The position numbers and the translations under genes were made by a program. 50,489 bases of DNA from Anaerolineae bacterium. GTDB lineage: Bacteria; Chloroflexota; Anaerolineae; 4572-78; J111. The first letter of the stretch is position 1; the number at the start of each line of letters is the position of its first letter. This document shows positions 16,978 through 25,895 of the stretch, one piece after another. The stretch lies in NCBI GenBank assembly GCA_016926805.1, contig JAFGNV010000169.1, forward strand, positions 1 to 50,489, written 5' to 3'. The notes under the pieces were generated by a model. That model had not been told where the DNA came from, made no database searches, and saw nothing but the letters and a program-made list of their open reading frames with translations.

Positions 16978-17358
16978 TTAATCCTTTTGGCGATGTCTTC
17001 TAGGATCATTTTCATACCACCATACGTTTACTAGATAGGACAACATAAATAATATTAAAAAGAAACCTGGACAAGAAATCAACATCATAGAAAGCAAAAT
17101 CCAACTTTCAAATGTCGCATTCTTCTGAAGAAAAACACTTGGAAGAAACATAAGGGCTACCCCAATACCCAAAATAAGATTAGTTACTGCAAGTGCTATC
17201 AAAGGATGAACATATTTTTCCTTTCGCGTTAGATGTTGTCCCGTTGGGGAGTTTACCTTTCGAGTGTAAAACCAACCTACAACAACTGATAATAGCGTGC
17301 CTCCTAATCCGATAATTGCTCCTATGATGGGTACAATATCTGTAAACATTGTTATCAC
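16978..17358 (-). CDS. small membrane protein of unknown function
   Basis: A 126-residue product with three predicted transmembrane helices (about 8-30, 53-75 and 86-112) and a charged C-terminus (DPRRHRQKD). No family is recognised. The coding sequence is clearly more AT-rich than its neighbours, which fits recent acquisition. ATG 17349 is an alternative start. It lies between the toxin module and the Rhs relic. Confidence 0.5.
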   Translation of the reverse strand: MITMFTDIVPIIGAIIGLGGTLLSVVVGWFYTRKVNSPTGQHLTRKEKYVHPLIALAVTNLILGIGVALMFLPSVFLQKNATFESWILLSMMLISCPGFFLILFMLSYLVNVWWYENDPRRHRQKD

Positions 17359-17404
17359 CTTTGCTTAATACGCTATGTCTCAACTATGTCCTTTGAGTAA
17401 ACAA

Positions 17405-17893
17405 TCAGGGTGTATAGAAAATGAAGGCAGTACGTAGTCCAGGGTAGCCAGGATAAAATCCGACAGCTATTTTAGTTGGTTCTTTCCCAAAGAAACGCCT
17501 CGCGTCATACCGAGCTTGATACAATGAAGTCGTCGTGTCCAGGGCCTGTCCTGCAACGATACCTCCTAGCGCCCAGCCTAGATTACCAGTAGCAACCCCT
17601 CCGGTTGTGAGTGCCCACTTTCCAATAGAACCTACCGCTGTTTCGGCTGAAGCAACAAGAAAATCTTGTCCCAAGACAGCCATCGTGGGAAGATCAGGAT
17701 GAGGCTTGCCAAGATAAGTCTCACCTCCAGCAATACTTCCTAAACCTGCTACACTCAAATCGGCTCCAGCAGCCAACTCTGCCGAAGGACCAACAGGAAT
17801 TACAAACTTAAATGCTTCATAAACATCACCGACAGCCCCAATCGCGGTGAAGACTTGACTGGCAGATTTATTGTAGACTCCTCCAACCGCCCC
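17405..17893 (-). pseudogene. Rhs C-terminal tail, in frame beyond the Rhs stop codon
   Basis: Directly after the TAA of the Rhs frame (17894-17896) the same frame stays open for 162 sense codons. It begins GAVGGVYNKSASQVF and continues through Ala/Gly-rich hydrophobic sequence (AVGDVYEAFKFVIPVGPSAE, GSIGKWALTTGGVATGNLGW) to QARYDARRFFG and a stop at 17405. The composition resembles the variable region that follows Rhs cores. No convincing start codon with a ribosome-binding site is seen at its 5' end. It is read as a detached (orphan) tail or the end of a gene broken by a nonsense mutation. Confidence 0.45.
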
Positions 17894-18928
17894 TTATGGT
17901 AAACCTTCTGGTCTGCCATAAGGGAATATGACTATATCAACAGGTGCTGCGGGGTCAAAGCTATATACAATCACCGATCTCGTATGTGGTGGTCCCGGCC
18001 TTGAGCAATCATTTGGGGGTAGCGGAGGTTGTGGGTTTCCGGCGGAAGGAGGCCTTCCTGCGGAAGGAACTTTCGAAGTAGAAGACGGTATTGGTGTTGT
18101 CAGAAAACCCTTGAGCCAAGAGGCGGGGAGATAAATGTTACCGGCTGGATTATAAAGGCTACAAGCCAGACAATTCCAGGCCAAGTCGGAATGGAGATGT
18201 GGGTTCAAATCCCACATTTGAGGAACCATTACTCGGTTAATGTGTTGATTAATCGCCGGATTTTCTCGGTTGTAAGCGTCGGGGTTGCCATTGAGATACA
18301 ATATCTCTCTGGCAATACCCCAGATTGTGTTACCAGATTCAAGCATACAAGTCCCGACATCTATCCCTATAATACACGATACCCAATCGATGTAACCTGA
18401 TGGATCAACTCGATTAATAGGATTACTGCTAGCATAGGCGTATGCGGGCATACTGGATAAGGGGTCTTGGTTCAAGAAACGGCCTGTCTCTGGATCATAC
18501 CAACGAGCGCGTAAGTTCAACAATCCAACCTCGTCCTCCCACCACTCTCCTGTAAACCCATACGGCTCGCCACCCTCATTATCCACCGGATTACCATACG
18601 GGTCAAACTCGTAGGAGGCCACCACCTCCCCGGCCTCATCCACCGCCTGCCGCACCGACCCCAGGCCATCGCTCAACAAGTAGCGCAGCTCGCCCCCCGC
18701 CCCACTCGACCACCGTTCCTGGCCGTAGGGTAAGTACCTCACCTCCGAGACCACCGCGCCCGTGTCATCGGTGGTTAAAGAGGTGCTGTCCAAGTGGTCG
18801 CCGCTGAGGTAGTATACCTTATCGCCGCGGCGCATGACAATCCGCCGGGAGCCAAACATATAGTACCTGGTGACAGCGGCGACTGGCGCGGTTCCCGATT
18901 CCACCCAGTTAAGGGTGGTATTGCTCAC
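17894..18928 (-). pseudogene. 5'-truncated Rhs-repeat protein (core and tail)
   Basis: The frame encodes an Rhs-associated core: YYLSGDHLDSTSLTTDDTG, SDGLGSVRQAVDEAGEVV, YEFDPYGNPV, NLRARWYDPETGRFLNQDPL and NPINRVDPSGY. Intact family members are usually well over 1,000 residues with a signal peptide and many YD repeats; only about 345 residues remain here and the frame is closed by a TGA at 18947-18949. The tail after PSGY contains GNTIWGIAREI and GNIYLP, which look like a LysM-type unit, and then a Pro-rich segment. The frame continues past its stop (17405-17893). Most likely a relic or a truncated cassette. Confidence 0.7.
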
Positions 18929-19035
18929 GTTGTCGATGGTATTTGGTCAAGGGTGCTTGTGCCTCACGCAAAAGAATAAGAGGTCATCAACAGAATTTGA
19001 TGACCTCCTCGATGGCGGTTATGGGACAGTTGTTA

Positions 19036-20559
19036 TTACCGAATTTCCACCGTCGGCACCGGCGGGGTTGGGGTGGGTATCCGCTCGTTGCCCCGGTAGG
19101 GGCGCTCGTCCTGCGGCGGAGGCAGCGCATCTTCCAGGCGAGGCTGGCGCCCCTCGGTTTGCCACACGGCATCGGCCAGGGTTTGCTGGTAGCGTTGCAT
19201 CAGGTCAACGTCTTCGCGCATCTGGGGATCATTGGTCAAGCGAGCCACCTCGTCAAGTTGCCGCTCCAATTCCACGGCCAGCCGCCAGGCCGTTTCATAC
19301 TGGCCAGCCTGAAAGAGCCGGTCAATCTCGCGCATGCCCTCGGCGGTGCGTTGGACGGCGACGTTGCGCAAAATTTCTAAATCCCAGGTGGGATCGTAGC
19401 CGGTTATGTTGTTCACCATCTCTACCGTAGCTCCTTGCTCCATCGTGACCGGCCGTTGGGCGAACTCGTCAAAGTAGCGTAGTTCGACCCGCGCCAGAGG
19501 CCGGGCAATTGCGGCGGGAGAAGCATCCACCTGCAACTGGGCCAGGAGCACGGCGCTGCTTCCTGTGCCCAGCGGCGGCAGAGGGATGTTGGCGCCTTCC
19601 GGCGGGGGCGTCCCATCCAGGCCGGTCAGGCTGACCAGCCGCACGCCGGGTTCGGGGATGAGGGTCAGGCTGATGTCGCTGGCCGCGCGCTGCTTCAACC
19701 CAGCCACGTGTTCTCGAAAGACGCGATCCATCTCTTGGGCCGAGTCGACAAAACTGTAACCGCCCTTGCCCTGCCGGGCCAGTTCGCTGAGCAACGCATC
19801 ATTAAATTCCAACCCCAGACCAATCGTACTCAAGTAGATGCCTCGTTCGTTGTAAGCCAGAGCGTCAGCAGCGATTTGGGCAGGATCGGTTACCCCCCGG
19901 TTGGCAATGCCGTCGGTAAGCAGGATGACGCGGTTGTTGCGGCGGATGTCGAAATTCTTATCAACTTCTTGCAAACCCAGCATCATCCCGGCGTGCAGGT
20001 TGGTATTACCACCCGCCCAGATGCCGTCAATCACCGCCTGGACCCAACGGCCGTCGCCTACAGGCCGGACGGGCAGCGCCAGTTCGGCGTTGTCGCTGTA
20101 GGTCACAATAGACACCATGTCGTCGGGGTTCAGGCTCTCCAAAAAGATGCGCAGCGATTGTTTGAGGTAGGGCATTTTGTCCAGTTGGTTCATGCTGCCG
20201 CTGCGATCGATTACAATCGCCAGATTCAGCGGCGCGACCATTTCTGTTTCGTCGGACCTGGCCTGCAGCCCCAGTTGCAGCCAGGCGATGCCGCCCTGCG
20301 CGGGCATGCGGCTGTTGCCCAGGCGCAAGTCCAGATTAACCGCGTCGTGTTCCGGCTCGGAAAAATGCTGCTCGTAATATTGCAAATATTCGGCCACCCG
20401 GATTTCGTCGGCGGGCACAATAGCCCCGGCATTAATCACCGCCCGGCTGCGGGCTTTGCTGGCTTCGGGGGCCTGGCCGCCACAGGCCGTCAGGCCAATC
20501 ACCAGAATGAAAAAGATAACGATGAACATTTTAATCTGAAAATTCTGTGGGATCATCAT
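19036..20559 (-). CDS. von Willebrand factor A-domain lipoprotein
   Basis: A 507-residue predicted lipoprotein: hydrophobic N-terminus and a lipobox GLTAC near residue 26. The VWA domain (about 100-290) has an intact metal-ion-dependent adhesion site, with DRSGSM, a downstream Thr (GGNTNLHAG) and Asp (LTDGIANRG). The C-terminal half (about 300-460) has a beta domain and a helical region with charged repeats, and the end is Pro-rich (PTPTPPVPT). ATG 20559 is chosen because AAAGGAG lies about 12 bases upstream; the frame is open further upstream without support. Its promoter region carries one copy of a 30-bp operator-like sequence shared with the neighbouring DUF4349 and HTH-TPR genes. Confidence 0.85.
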   Translation of the reverse strand: MMIPQNFQIKMFIVIFFILVIGLTACGGQAPEASKARSRAVINAGAIVPADEIRVAEYLQYYEQHFSEPEHDAVNLDLRLGNSRMPAQGGIAWLQLGLQARSDETEMVAPLNLAIVIDRSGSMNQLDKMPYLKQSLRIFLESLNPDDMVSIVTYSDNAELALPVRPVGDGRWVQAVIDGIWAGGNTNLHAGMMLGLQEVDKNFDIRRNNRVILLTDGIANRGVTDPAQIAADALAYNERGIYLSTIGLGLEFNDALLSELARQGKGGYSFVDSAQEMDRVFREHVAGLKQRAASDISLTLIPEPGVRLVSLTGLDGTPPPEGANIPLPPLGTGSSAVLLAQLQVDASPAAIARPLARVELRYFDEFAQRPVTMEQGATVEMVNNITGYDPTWDLEILRNVAVQRTAEGMREIDRLFQAGQYETAWRLAVELERQLDEVARLTNDPQMREDVDLMQRYQQTLADAVWQTEGRQPRLEDALPPPQDERPYRGNERIPTPTPPVPTVEIR

Positions 20560-20645
20560 TTTTGGTTTTGCTCCTTTCCGTGAATGATGGGTAATAATCA
20601 CTCTCACGATAAGGCCGATGCTGTTACACTTCAAGACGCAATTGG

Positions 20646-20675
20646 GTAACATTTGAATGTTGCACTGGATGTAAC
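20646..20675. promoter_or_regulatory. 30-bp operator-like sequence, copy 1
   Basis: Three half-sites at 12-base spacing: GTAACA (20646-20651), TGTTGC (20658-20663) and TGTAAC (20670-20675). It matches 25 of 30 bases of the copy at 21940-21969. It lies 87-116 bases upstream of the VWA lipoprotein start. A further TGTTAC occurs at 20622-20627. Confidence 0.55.
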
Positions 20676-20678
20676 AAA

Positions 20679-20710
20679 AAAGGAACGCAGATACCAATCT
20701 GCGCTCCTTT
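20679..20710 (-). terminator. terminator of the DUF4349 gene (paralog 2)
   Basis: AAAGGAACGCAGAT (20679-20692) pairs with ATCTGCGCTCCTTT (20697-20710), with one G-T pair. On the minus strand the stem is followed by a run of T leading into the operator-like sequence. Confidence 0.7.
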
Positions 20711-20765
20711 CTGGGGGTCGGCCATCAGCCGCTTGCCCTGAACTTGTCGAAGAGGGCGGCGATTA

Positions 20766-21812
20766 TTACGATGACGGCGGCAGCGGTTGGCCCCCGCCCA
20801 ATCGCCGGGCCAGCCAGAAGACCGTCCAGGTTATGACCGCGATGGGTAAAGTGAAGGGCAAAATCACAATCACTACCCAAATAATTAGGTCAACCGTTGT
20901 CTGGAACAGACTGCGGGCGGCATTGTTGGTGACGGTGGTGGCATTGTTAAAGGTGCGACCGGCGCTCCACGGTTCCGGCGTGGGCGTTGGCGTGGGGCTG
21001 GGCGTGGGCGTTGGGGCGGGTGGATCGGGTAGCTTGGGCGAGATTTGCAGGGTGATGGTGGAAAAAGCGGCCCGCTCTTTCAGGTAAGCCATCCGGCCCT
21101 TGACCTGCTCGATTTGCGCCTCAATCTCCGACAATTGGGCGCTGACCTCTAACGATTCTTTCACCGTTTGGGTTTGCTCCAAAAACGTGCGAATGCGGTC
21201 GGCGGTGGCTTCCAGGTTGGTCAGGCGAGACCGCAAATCAACATATTCGTCGGTCACATCCTGGCCGGAGACGGACTCGTTGGTGACGCTGATGGCCAAA
21301 TCTTTGAGGCGACGCAGCATCTCTTCAAAATTCTCCGAGGGCACGCCGATGGTCAACGTGGCGTACTTGTACTCATCCTGAAACCAGGTGCGGTTGCTGA
21401 CCACGTAGCCGCCGTACTCGGCCACAATGCCCAGGCTGCGATTGATGGCCGTGTCGGTGCTTTTGACCAGCAGTTCCAGGTTAGCGTCTTTGATAATAAG
21501 CCGGTCGTAAACGTTGGGCCGGTTCGACACGGGGCTGAGGCCGGTGTTCTGGGTGGAAGTATCAGCCTCGGCGGCAACCTGCGTTGCTGCCAGGGGCGGT
21601 TGAGCCGGAGCCTCTATAGCCGGTTCTTCCGGCGGGGCTTCCCCCATCTTTTCGGCTTCTGGTTCCACGGCCATATCTTGGGCCATCAGTTGGGATGCTG
21701 GCGCCGCCGTTGGCTGTGCCCCGCTGCATGCCGTTGCACTAACTAAAATAGCCAACAATAAGAGTTTCACAATATAATGCATTTTATTTTGGGTGAACAG
21801 TGGGTGAGACAT
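20766..21812 (-). CDS. DUF4349 lipoprotein (paralog 2)
   Basis: A 348-residue predicted lipoprotein: basic/hydrophobic N-terminus and lipobox ATAC near residue 29, then a Pro/Glu/Ala-rich linker. The DUF4349 core (LIIKDANLELLVKSTDTAI, VSGQDVTDEYVDLRSRLTNLE, IEAQIEQVKGRMAYLKERAAFSTITL) is clearly homologous to the gene at 2769-3785, including the coiled-coil. A Pro/Thr repeat (PTPTPSPTPTPTPEP) and a C-terminal transmembrane helix follow. AAAGGAG supports ATG 21812. It is transcribed divergently from the membrane HTH-TPR regulator, with copy 2 of the operator-like sequence between them. Confidence 0.88.
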   Translation of the reverse strand: MSHPLFTQNKMHYIVKLLLLAILVSATACSGAQPTAAPASQLMAQDMAVEPEAEKMGEAPPEEPAIEAPAQPPLAATQVAAEADTSTQNTGLSPVSNRPNVYDRLIIKDANLELLVKSTDTAINRSLGIVAEYGGYVVSNRTWFQDEYKYATLTIGVPSENFEEMLRRLKDLAISVTNESVSGQDVTDEYVDLRSRLTNLEATADRIRTFLEQTQTVKESLEVSAQLSEIEAQIEQVKGRMAYLKERAAFSTITLQISPKLPDPPAPTPTPSPTPTPTPEPWSAGRTFNNATTVTNNAARSLFQTTVDLIIWVVIVILPFTLPIAVITWTVFWLARRLGGGQPLPPSS

Positions 21813-21939
21813 TTTCGTTTCTCCTTTATAGTGAGTTTGGGTTGATTGGTTGAGATGTAGACGTTGGAACGTCTGGATAAGTTCCAGCGTCTTTTTCCCA
21901 CTCTAACCCTGGCGGTGTTGCAAGGCAAGGGCCAAAAAC

Positions 21940-21969
21940 GTAACACTTGATTGTTACATTGAATGTAAC
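21940..21969. promoter_or_regulatory. 30-bp operator-like sequence, copy 2
   Basis: GTAACA (21940-21945), TGTTAC (21952-21957) and TGTAAC (21964-21969) lie at 12-base spacing. The right part, GTTACATTGAATGTAAC (21953-21969), is a perfect palindrome. It is between the divergent DUF4349 and HTH-TPR genes. Confidence 0.6.
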
Positions 21970-22026
21970 CGGATAAAGGCGCAATGCGTCGTAAAATTTG
22001 GGACGCACCCCCAGACAAATTGCAGA

Positions 22027-22055
22027 TTGAAATTTTGAGTGAGCATCGGTATAAT
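22027..22055 (+). promoter_or_regulatory. consensus promoter giving a near-leaderless mRNA
   Basis: TTGAAA (22027-22032) and TATAAT (22050-22055) with a 17-base spacer. The start would be near 22062, two or three bases from the ATG at 22065, so the HTH-TPR mRNA should have almost no 5' leader. Confidence 0.65.
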
Positions 22056-22064
22056 GAAACTGTG

Positions 22065-23849
22065 ATGGAAGACTTCAACCAACTACTCAACCAATATATC
22101 CTCCGCTCCGGCATCAGCGATGCCGAACTGGCCCGGACGATTGGGGTCAGCCGGCAGACCATCTTTCGCTGGCGGGAGGGGACCACAGCCCGGCCCCGCT
22201 ACCGGGACGACGTGCTGGTTATTACCCGCAAATTGCGCCTCACGCCGGAGGAGCGGGATCGCTTGTTGTTGGCGGCGGGATTTCGACCGGAGGATACGGA
22301 GGAGAAAGAGGCGAAAGCGAAGGAGCAGGGGGACGAGGAAGACGCAGAAAAGCGCGATGAGGATAGGGAACAAGTAACGGCGGAAACGGTTATCGTCAAT
22401 TCCTGGCCGTTGATTTTTCATCGGCGCCGGTGGCTAATGGCCGGAACAGTCGCCTTTTTCCTGATGCTGTTAGGGGCGGTATGGTGGTGGTTTAGCCAAA
22501 CACAGCCGGAGGAGGTCAAAGATCGGTCTATGATGGCGCAAGTGCCCGGGATGAGCATGTTTTCGGCAGGTGAAAGCAGGGCCGCTATTGCTCCTGCCGC
22601 GCCCGGCGAAACGTTGGTGCTGGTGACCCACTTTGCCAATTATGCCGGTGGTCAGGTGGGTTATAACGTGGCCGGGCGTCTGACCCAGGCGCTACAGCGC
22701 GAGATCGAGCACACCCGCGTAGAAAATATTCGGCTGGCCATCTGGCCCGAGGTGGTTGAAACGCGAGCGCAGGCACTGCAAATTGGTCAGACGGTCAGCG
22801 CGACACTGGTGATTTACGGCGAGTACGACGTGGGCCGGGTGATGGTCGAGTTTGCCCATCCCACCGACCAAAATGTGTTTACCGACCCGGCAGTGCAGCA
22901 ATACGTTACGGGCGTACCGGAATTGTCGGCCATTATCAACACCGACCTGCCTCAACAGGTGCGCTCGTTGGCGCTGATAGCCCTGGGCCAAATCTACCTC
23001 ACCCGGCAGGATGCCGACCAGGCCTGTCCCCTGTTGGGGCAGGCTCGCGAGAATTTACAGAATGCCCCCAATGTGGATGAAAAAACCTGGGGCCTGGTGA
23101 ATTTTTACCTGGGCCTGGCCTTACACAAAAGTCATCCACCTGATTTGGACGAGGCGATCACCGCCTACACCAAATCCATCGAAACCTGGCCCACCATGCT
23201 TTCTTCCCGGCTCAATCGTAGTGCGGCCTACGCCGCCCGCGACCTTCCCGGCGACTGGGCGCAAGCCGTAGCCGATATGGACGCCATCATTGCGACCAAG
23301 CCGGATTGGTCCCTGGCTTACAGCAATCGCGCCTCCCTTCGCCTCAACATGGGCGGCGACGAAAATCTGGCCCTGGCTCAGGCAGACATCGACCAGGCCC
23401 TGGCGCTGGACCCCAACCTGCCCGGTCCGTACCTCAATCGGGCTTACCTGGCCTACCGGCAAGACCGGCCTATGGCCGAACTTCTCCCCGACCTGGAAAA
23501 GACCCTGAGCCTGCGCCCCGACGACACTTCTGCTCTCAACCTGTTTTGTTGGGGATACACTGTGGAACAGCAACCAGAAAAGGCAATGCCGTATTGCCAG
23601 CGGGCGGTGGAACTCGATCCCGAACCCATTTTTAGAGACAGTCGTGGCATAGCCTACGTCCTCTCGGGTAATTACGAAGCCGCCATCGCCGACTTTGAAG
23701 CCTTTGTCGCCTGGCTGGCCACACAACCCAACCCGGCCTGGCAACAGCCGTTAGCCCGCCGTCAAGCCTGGCTGGCGGCCCTCAAGGCTGGTCAAAATCC
23801 CCTCACGCCGGAAGTTCTGGCCGACATTCGGCACGAGTACGGCAAGTAG
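22065..23849 (+). CDS. membrane-anchored HTH regulator with TPR sensor domain
   Basis: A 594-residue one-component regulator candidate. Residues about 1-75 form an XRE/HTH_3-type DNA-binding domain (ISDAELARTIGVSRQTIFRWREGTT). A highly charged linker (EEKEAKAKEQGDEED) and one transmembrane helix (about 125-148, WLMAGTVAFFLMLLGAVWWW) follow. The rest is outside the membrane: a segment of about 120 residues (ETLVLVTHFANYAGGQVGYN, ATLVIYGEYDVGRVMVEF) and about eight TPR-like repeats to the end. ATG 22065 is chosen because the promoter leaves no room for upstream starts. The layout resembles CadC-like transmembrane regulators. Its likely targets are the adjacent lipoprotein genes, judged by the repeated operator-like sequence; this is inference. 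Confidence 0.82.
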   Translation: MEDFNQLLNQYILRSGISDAELARTIGVSRQTIFRWREGTTARPRYRDDVLVITRKLRLTPEERDRLLLAAGFRPEDTEEKEAKAKEQGDEEDAEKRDEDREQVTAETVIVNSWPLIFHRRRWLMAGTVAFFLMLLGAVWWWFSQTQPEEVKDRSMMAQVPGMSMFSAGESRAAIAPAAPGETLVLVTHFANYAGGQVGYNVAGRLTQALQREIEHTRVENIRLAIWPEVVETRAQALQIGQTVSATLVIYGEYDVGRVMVEFAHPTDQNVFTDPAVQQYVTGVPELSAIINTDLPQQVRSLALIALGQIYLTRQDADQACPLLGQARENLQNAPNVDEKTWGLVNFYLGLALHKSHPPDLDEAITAYTKSIETWPTMLSSRLNRSAAYAARDLPGDWAQAVADMDAIIATKPDWSLAYSNRASLRLNMGGDENLALAQADIDQALALDPNLPGPYLNRAYLAYRQDRPMAELLPDLEKTLSLRPDDTSALNLFCWGYTVEQQPEKAMPYCQRAVELDPEPIFRDSRGIAYVLSGNYEAAIADFEAFVAWLATQPNPAWQQPLARRQAWLAALKAGQNPLTPEVLADIRHEYGK

Positions 23850-23946
23850 TTGACATTGTCTTGCCCCATCAGTATATTACTCCAAACGTAAAATTATCCT
23901 GACATTTCAACCCCAAAGCAACTTTTCATCGAATGGGTTCTGACGT

Positions 23947-25791
23947 ATGAGCCAACTCAGCCAGGTTATCAATCTGAAAACTCTCAAATCTAACCGCCTT
24001 TGGTTACCCATCTCCGTTGTGGCCATTAGCGGTGGCCTGTTGGTGATGTTGGTTTTTGTTATTCTGGCTTATCAGGTGTTGTATCTCAACCGAATCTATC
24101 CCGGGGTGGCGGTGGCGGGGATTAAGGCCGGTGGCCTGACCGAGGCCGAACTCACCACGGCAATCACGGCGCGGGCGGCGGAATATCTGGCGCATCCTAT
24201 CACCATCCAAGCCAATGGCGAATCCTGGACTTTTACCGGCCAGGAACTGGGAATGCGGGTTGACGTGGCCGCCACGGTCGGCCAAGCGTATGCCGTGGGG
24301 CGCCGGGGCAATCTGTTGGCCGATATGCTCACCCAGTTGAGGCTACTGGGCACGCCACGCCAGCTTGAGCCAGTGATTGTGTACGATACCGGACCATCGA
24401 ACCAGGTGCTCCAACGGTTGACCGAAGAGATCAATTATCCCCCCCGGGATGCCCAACTGATTATTCACCCGGATGCCAGCCTGGAGATCATTCCGGCCCA
24501 ACGGGGGCGACAACTGCACCTTGAGTCCACTCGCAGTTTGCTGGAAGAAGCTCTTTTCAGCAAAAATCCCCAACCCGTACAGGCCGTAACGCAAGAGATT
24601 CTCCCTGCCATCCCTGATGTAGCCACAGCTCGCCAACAAGCTGAAAATCTCTTGCGCAATCCCATTCGCTTTAAGTTTGATGCCGATACTAACCACATCG
24701 AATGGCGCATGGAGCCGCAGATTGTGGCCGGTCTACTGGAGGTTGCCAAGGAGGTAGACGCCAACGGGAAAACCCAGATTGTGGTTGAGCCAAATGTGGC
24801 CGCGTTTGCGCCGTACCTTGAGAATTTTGTCCAGGCCATCAACCGGGAGCCACTAGACGCCCAACTGGCCTGGGACGATGAGGCTCATGAGTTGGTGGTG
24901 CTGCAAGAAAGCCAGGATGGTCGCCGCCTGGACCTCGAGGCGGTGAACCAACAACTGTTGAAACTCAACCAGAAATCCGAGCCGGTGGTCCAGTTGCCCA
25001 TTTCGGTCATCCCGCCAGCGGTATCCAGCCAGAACCCCAACAGTTTGGGCATCAAAGAACTGGTTAGCGAATCAACCTCATACTTCAAAGGGTCCAGCCC
25101 GGAGCGAATGCACAATATTGCCCTGGCCACATCCAAATTTCATGGGGTTGTCATCCCACCGGGCCAGGTTTTTTCGTTCAATCGGTATCTGGGTGAAGTG
25201 AACAAAGAAGACGGCTTTTACGACTCGCTCATCATCTACGGCGACCGAACCGCCGTAGGTATTGGCGGCGGCGTGTGCCAGGTGAGCACCACTGCCTTCA
25301 GGACCGCCTTTTTTGGCGGCTTTGAAATTTTAGAACGCTGGGCCCACGGCTATCGGGTCAGTTGGTACGAAATCAACTCTCAGCCGGGGCTGGATGCCAC
25401 TGTTTACACCCCTCATGTTGACTTCAAATTCCGCAATGATACCGGTCATTTTCTCCTCATCCAAACCGAAACCGACCTGGAGGCCGGCACGGCCACATTC
25501 CGTTTTTACGGAACCAAACCCGAACGGGAAGTTCTGGTAAGCGAGCCGGAAATCACCAATATCGTCAAATACGGCCCCCCTGTTTATGAAAAAGACCCCA
25601 GCTTGCCGCAAGGCGTCACCAAACAGGTTGACTGGCCCAAAGACGGCATGGATGTCACCGTCACGCGCACCGTAAAAATAAGCGATACCATTATTTACCA
25701 GGATGTGGTGGTCAGTCAATATCGCCCCTGGCAGGCAGTTTACAAAGTTGGTACGGGCGGCGGAGTGCAACCGGCTGTCGGCCGACCGTAG
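23947..25791 (+). CDS. VanW-family wall protein with peptidoglycan-binding-like domains
   Basis: A 614-residue protein with an N-terminal transmembrane anchor (about 21-46) and an extracellular remainder. Two domains of the kind found before VanW (PG_binding_4-like) span about 55-185 and 210-340. The VanW domain follows, about 375-510, with HNIALATSKFHGVVIPPGQVFSFN and the strongly conserved GIGGGVCQVSTTAFRTAFFGG. The C-terminal part (about 520-600) is a small beta domain resembling G5 modules. VanW proteins are common in Gram-positive and Chloroflexota genomes; their biochemical role is unsettled. The gene stands alone between the HTH-TPR regulator and the REC-GAF-kinase gene. Confidence 0.85.
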   Translation: MSQLSQVINLKTLKSNRLWLPISVVAISGGLLVMLVFVILAYQVLYLNRIYPGVAVAGIKAGGLTEAELTTAITARAAEYLAHPITIQANGESWTFTGQELGMRVDVAATVGQAYAVGRRGNLLADMLTQLRLLGTPRQLEPVIVYDTGPSNQVLQRLTEEINYPPRDAQLIIHPDASLEIIPAQRGRQLHLESTRSLLEEALFSKNPQPVQAVTQEILPAIPDVATARQQAENLLRNPIRFKFDADTNHIEWRMEPQIVAGLLEVAKEVDANGKTQIVVEPNVAAFAPYLENFVQAINREPLDAQLAWDDEAHELVVLQESQDGRRLDLEAVNQQLLKLNQKSEPVVQLPISVIPPAVSSQNPNSLGIKELVSESTSYFKGSSPERMHNIALATSKFHGVVIPPGQVFSFNRYLGEVNKEDGFYDSLIIYGDRTAVGIGGGVCQVSTTAFRTAFFGGFEILERWAHGYRVSWYEINSQPGLDATVYTPHVDFKFRNDTGHFLLIQTETDLEAGTATFRFYGTKPEREVLVSEPEITNIVKYGPPVYEKDPSLPQGVTKQVDWPKDGMDVTVTRTVKISDTIIYQDVVVSQYRPWQAVYKVGTGGGVQPAVGRP

Positions 25792-25895
25792 CCGCCAGTT
25801 TCAATCTACCCTTCACCACCCATTTTCCTACTTTACAAATTATGCCTCTGGCCTTATCATGGGGTTGTATGGTTTGAGCCTAAAGGAGATGCGTT

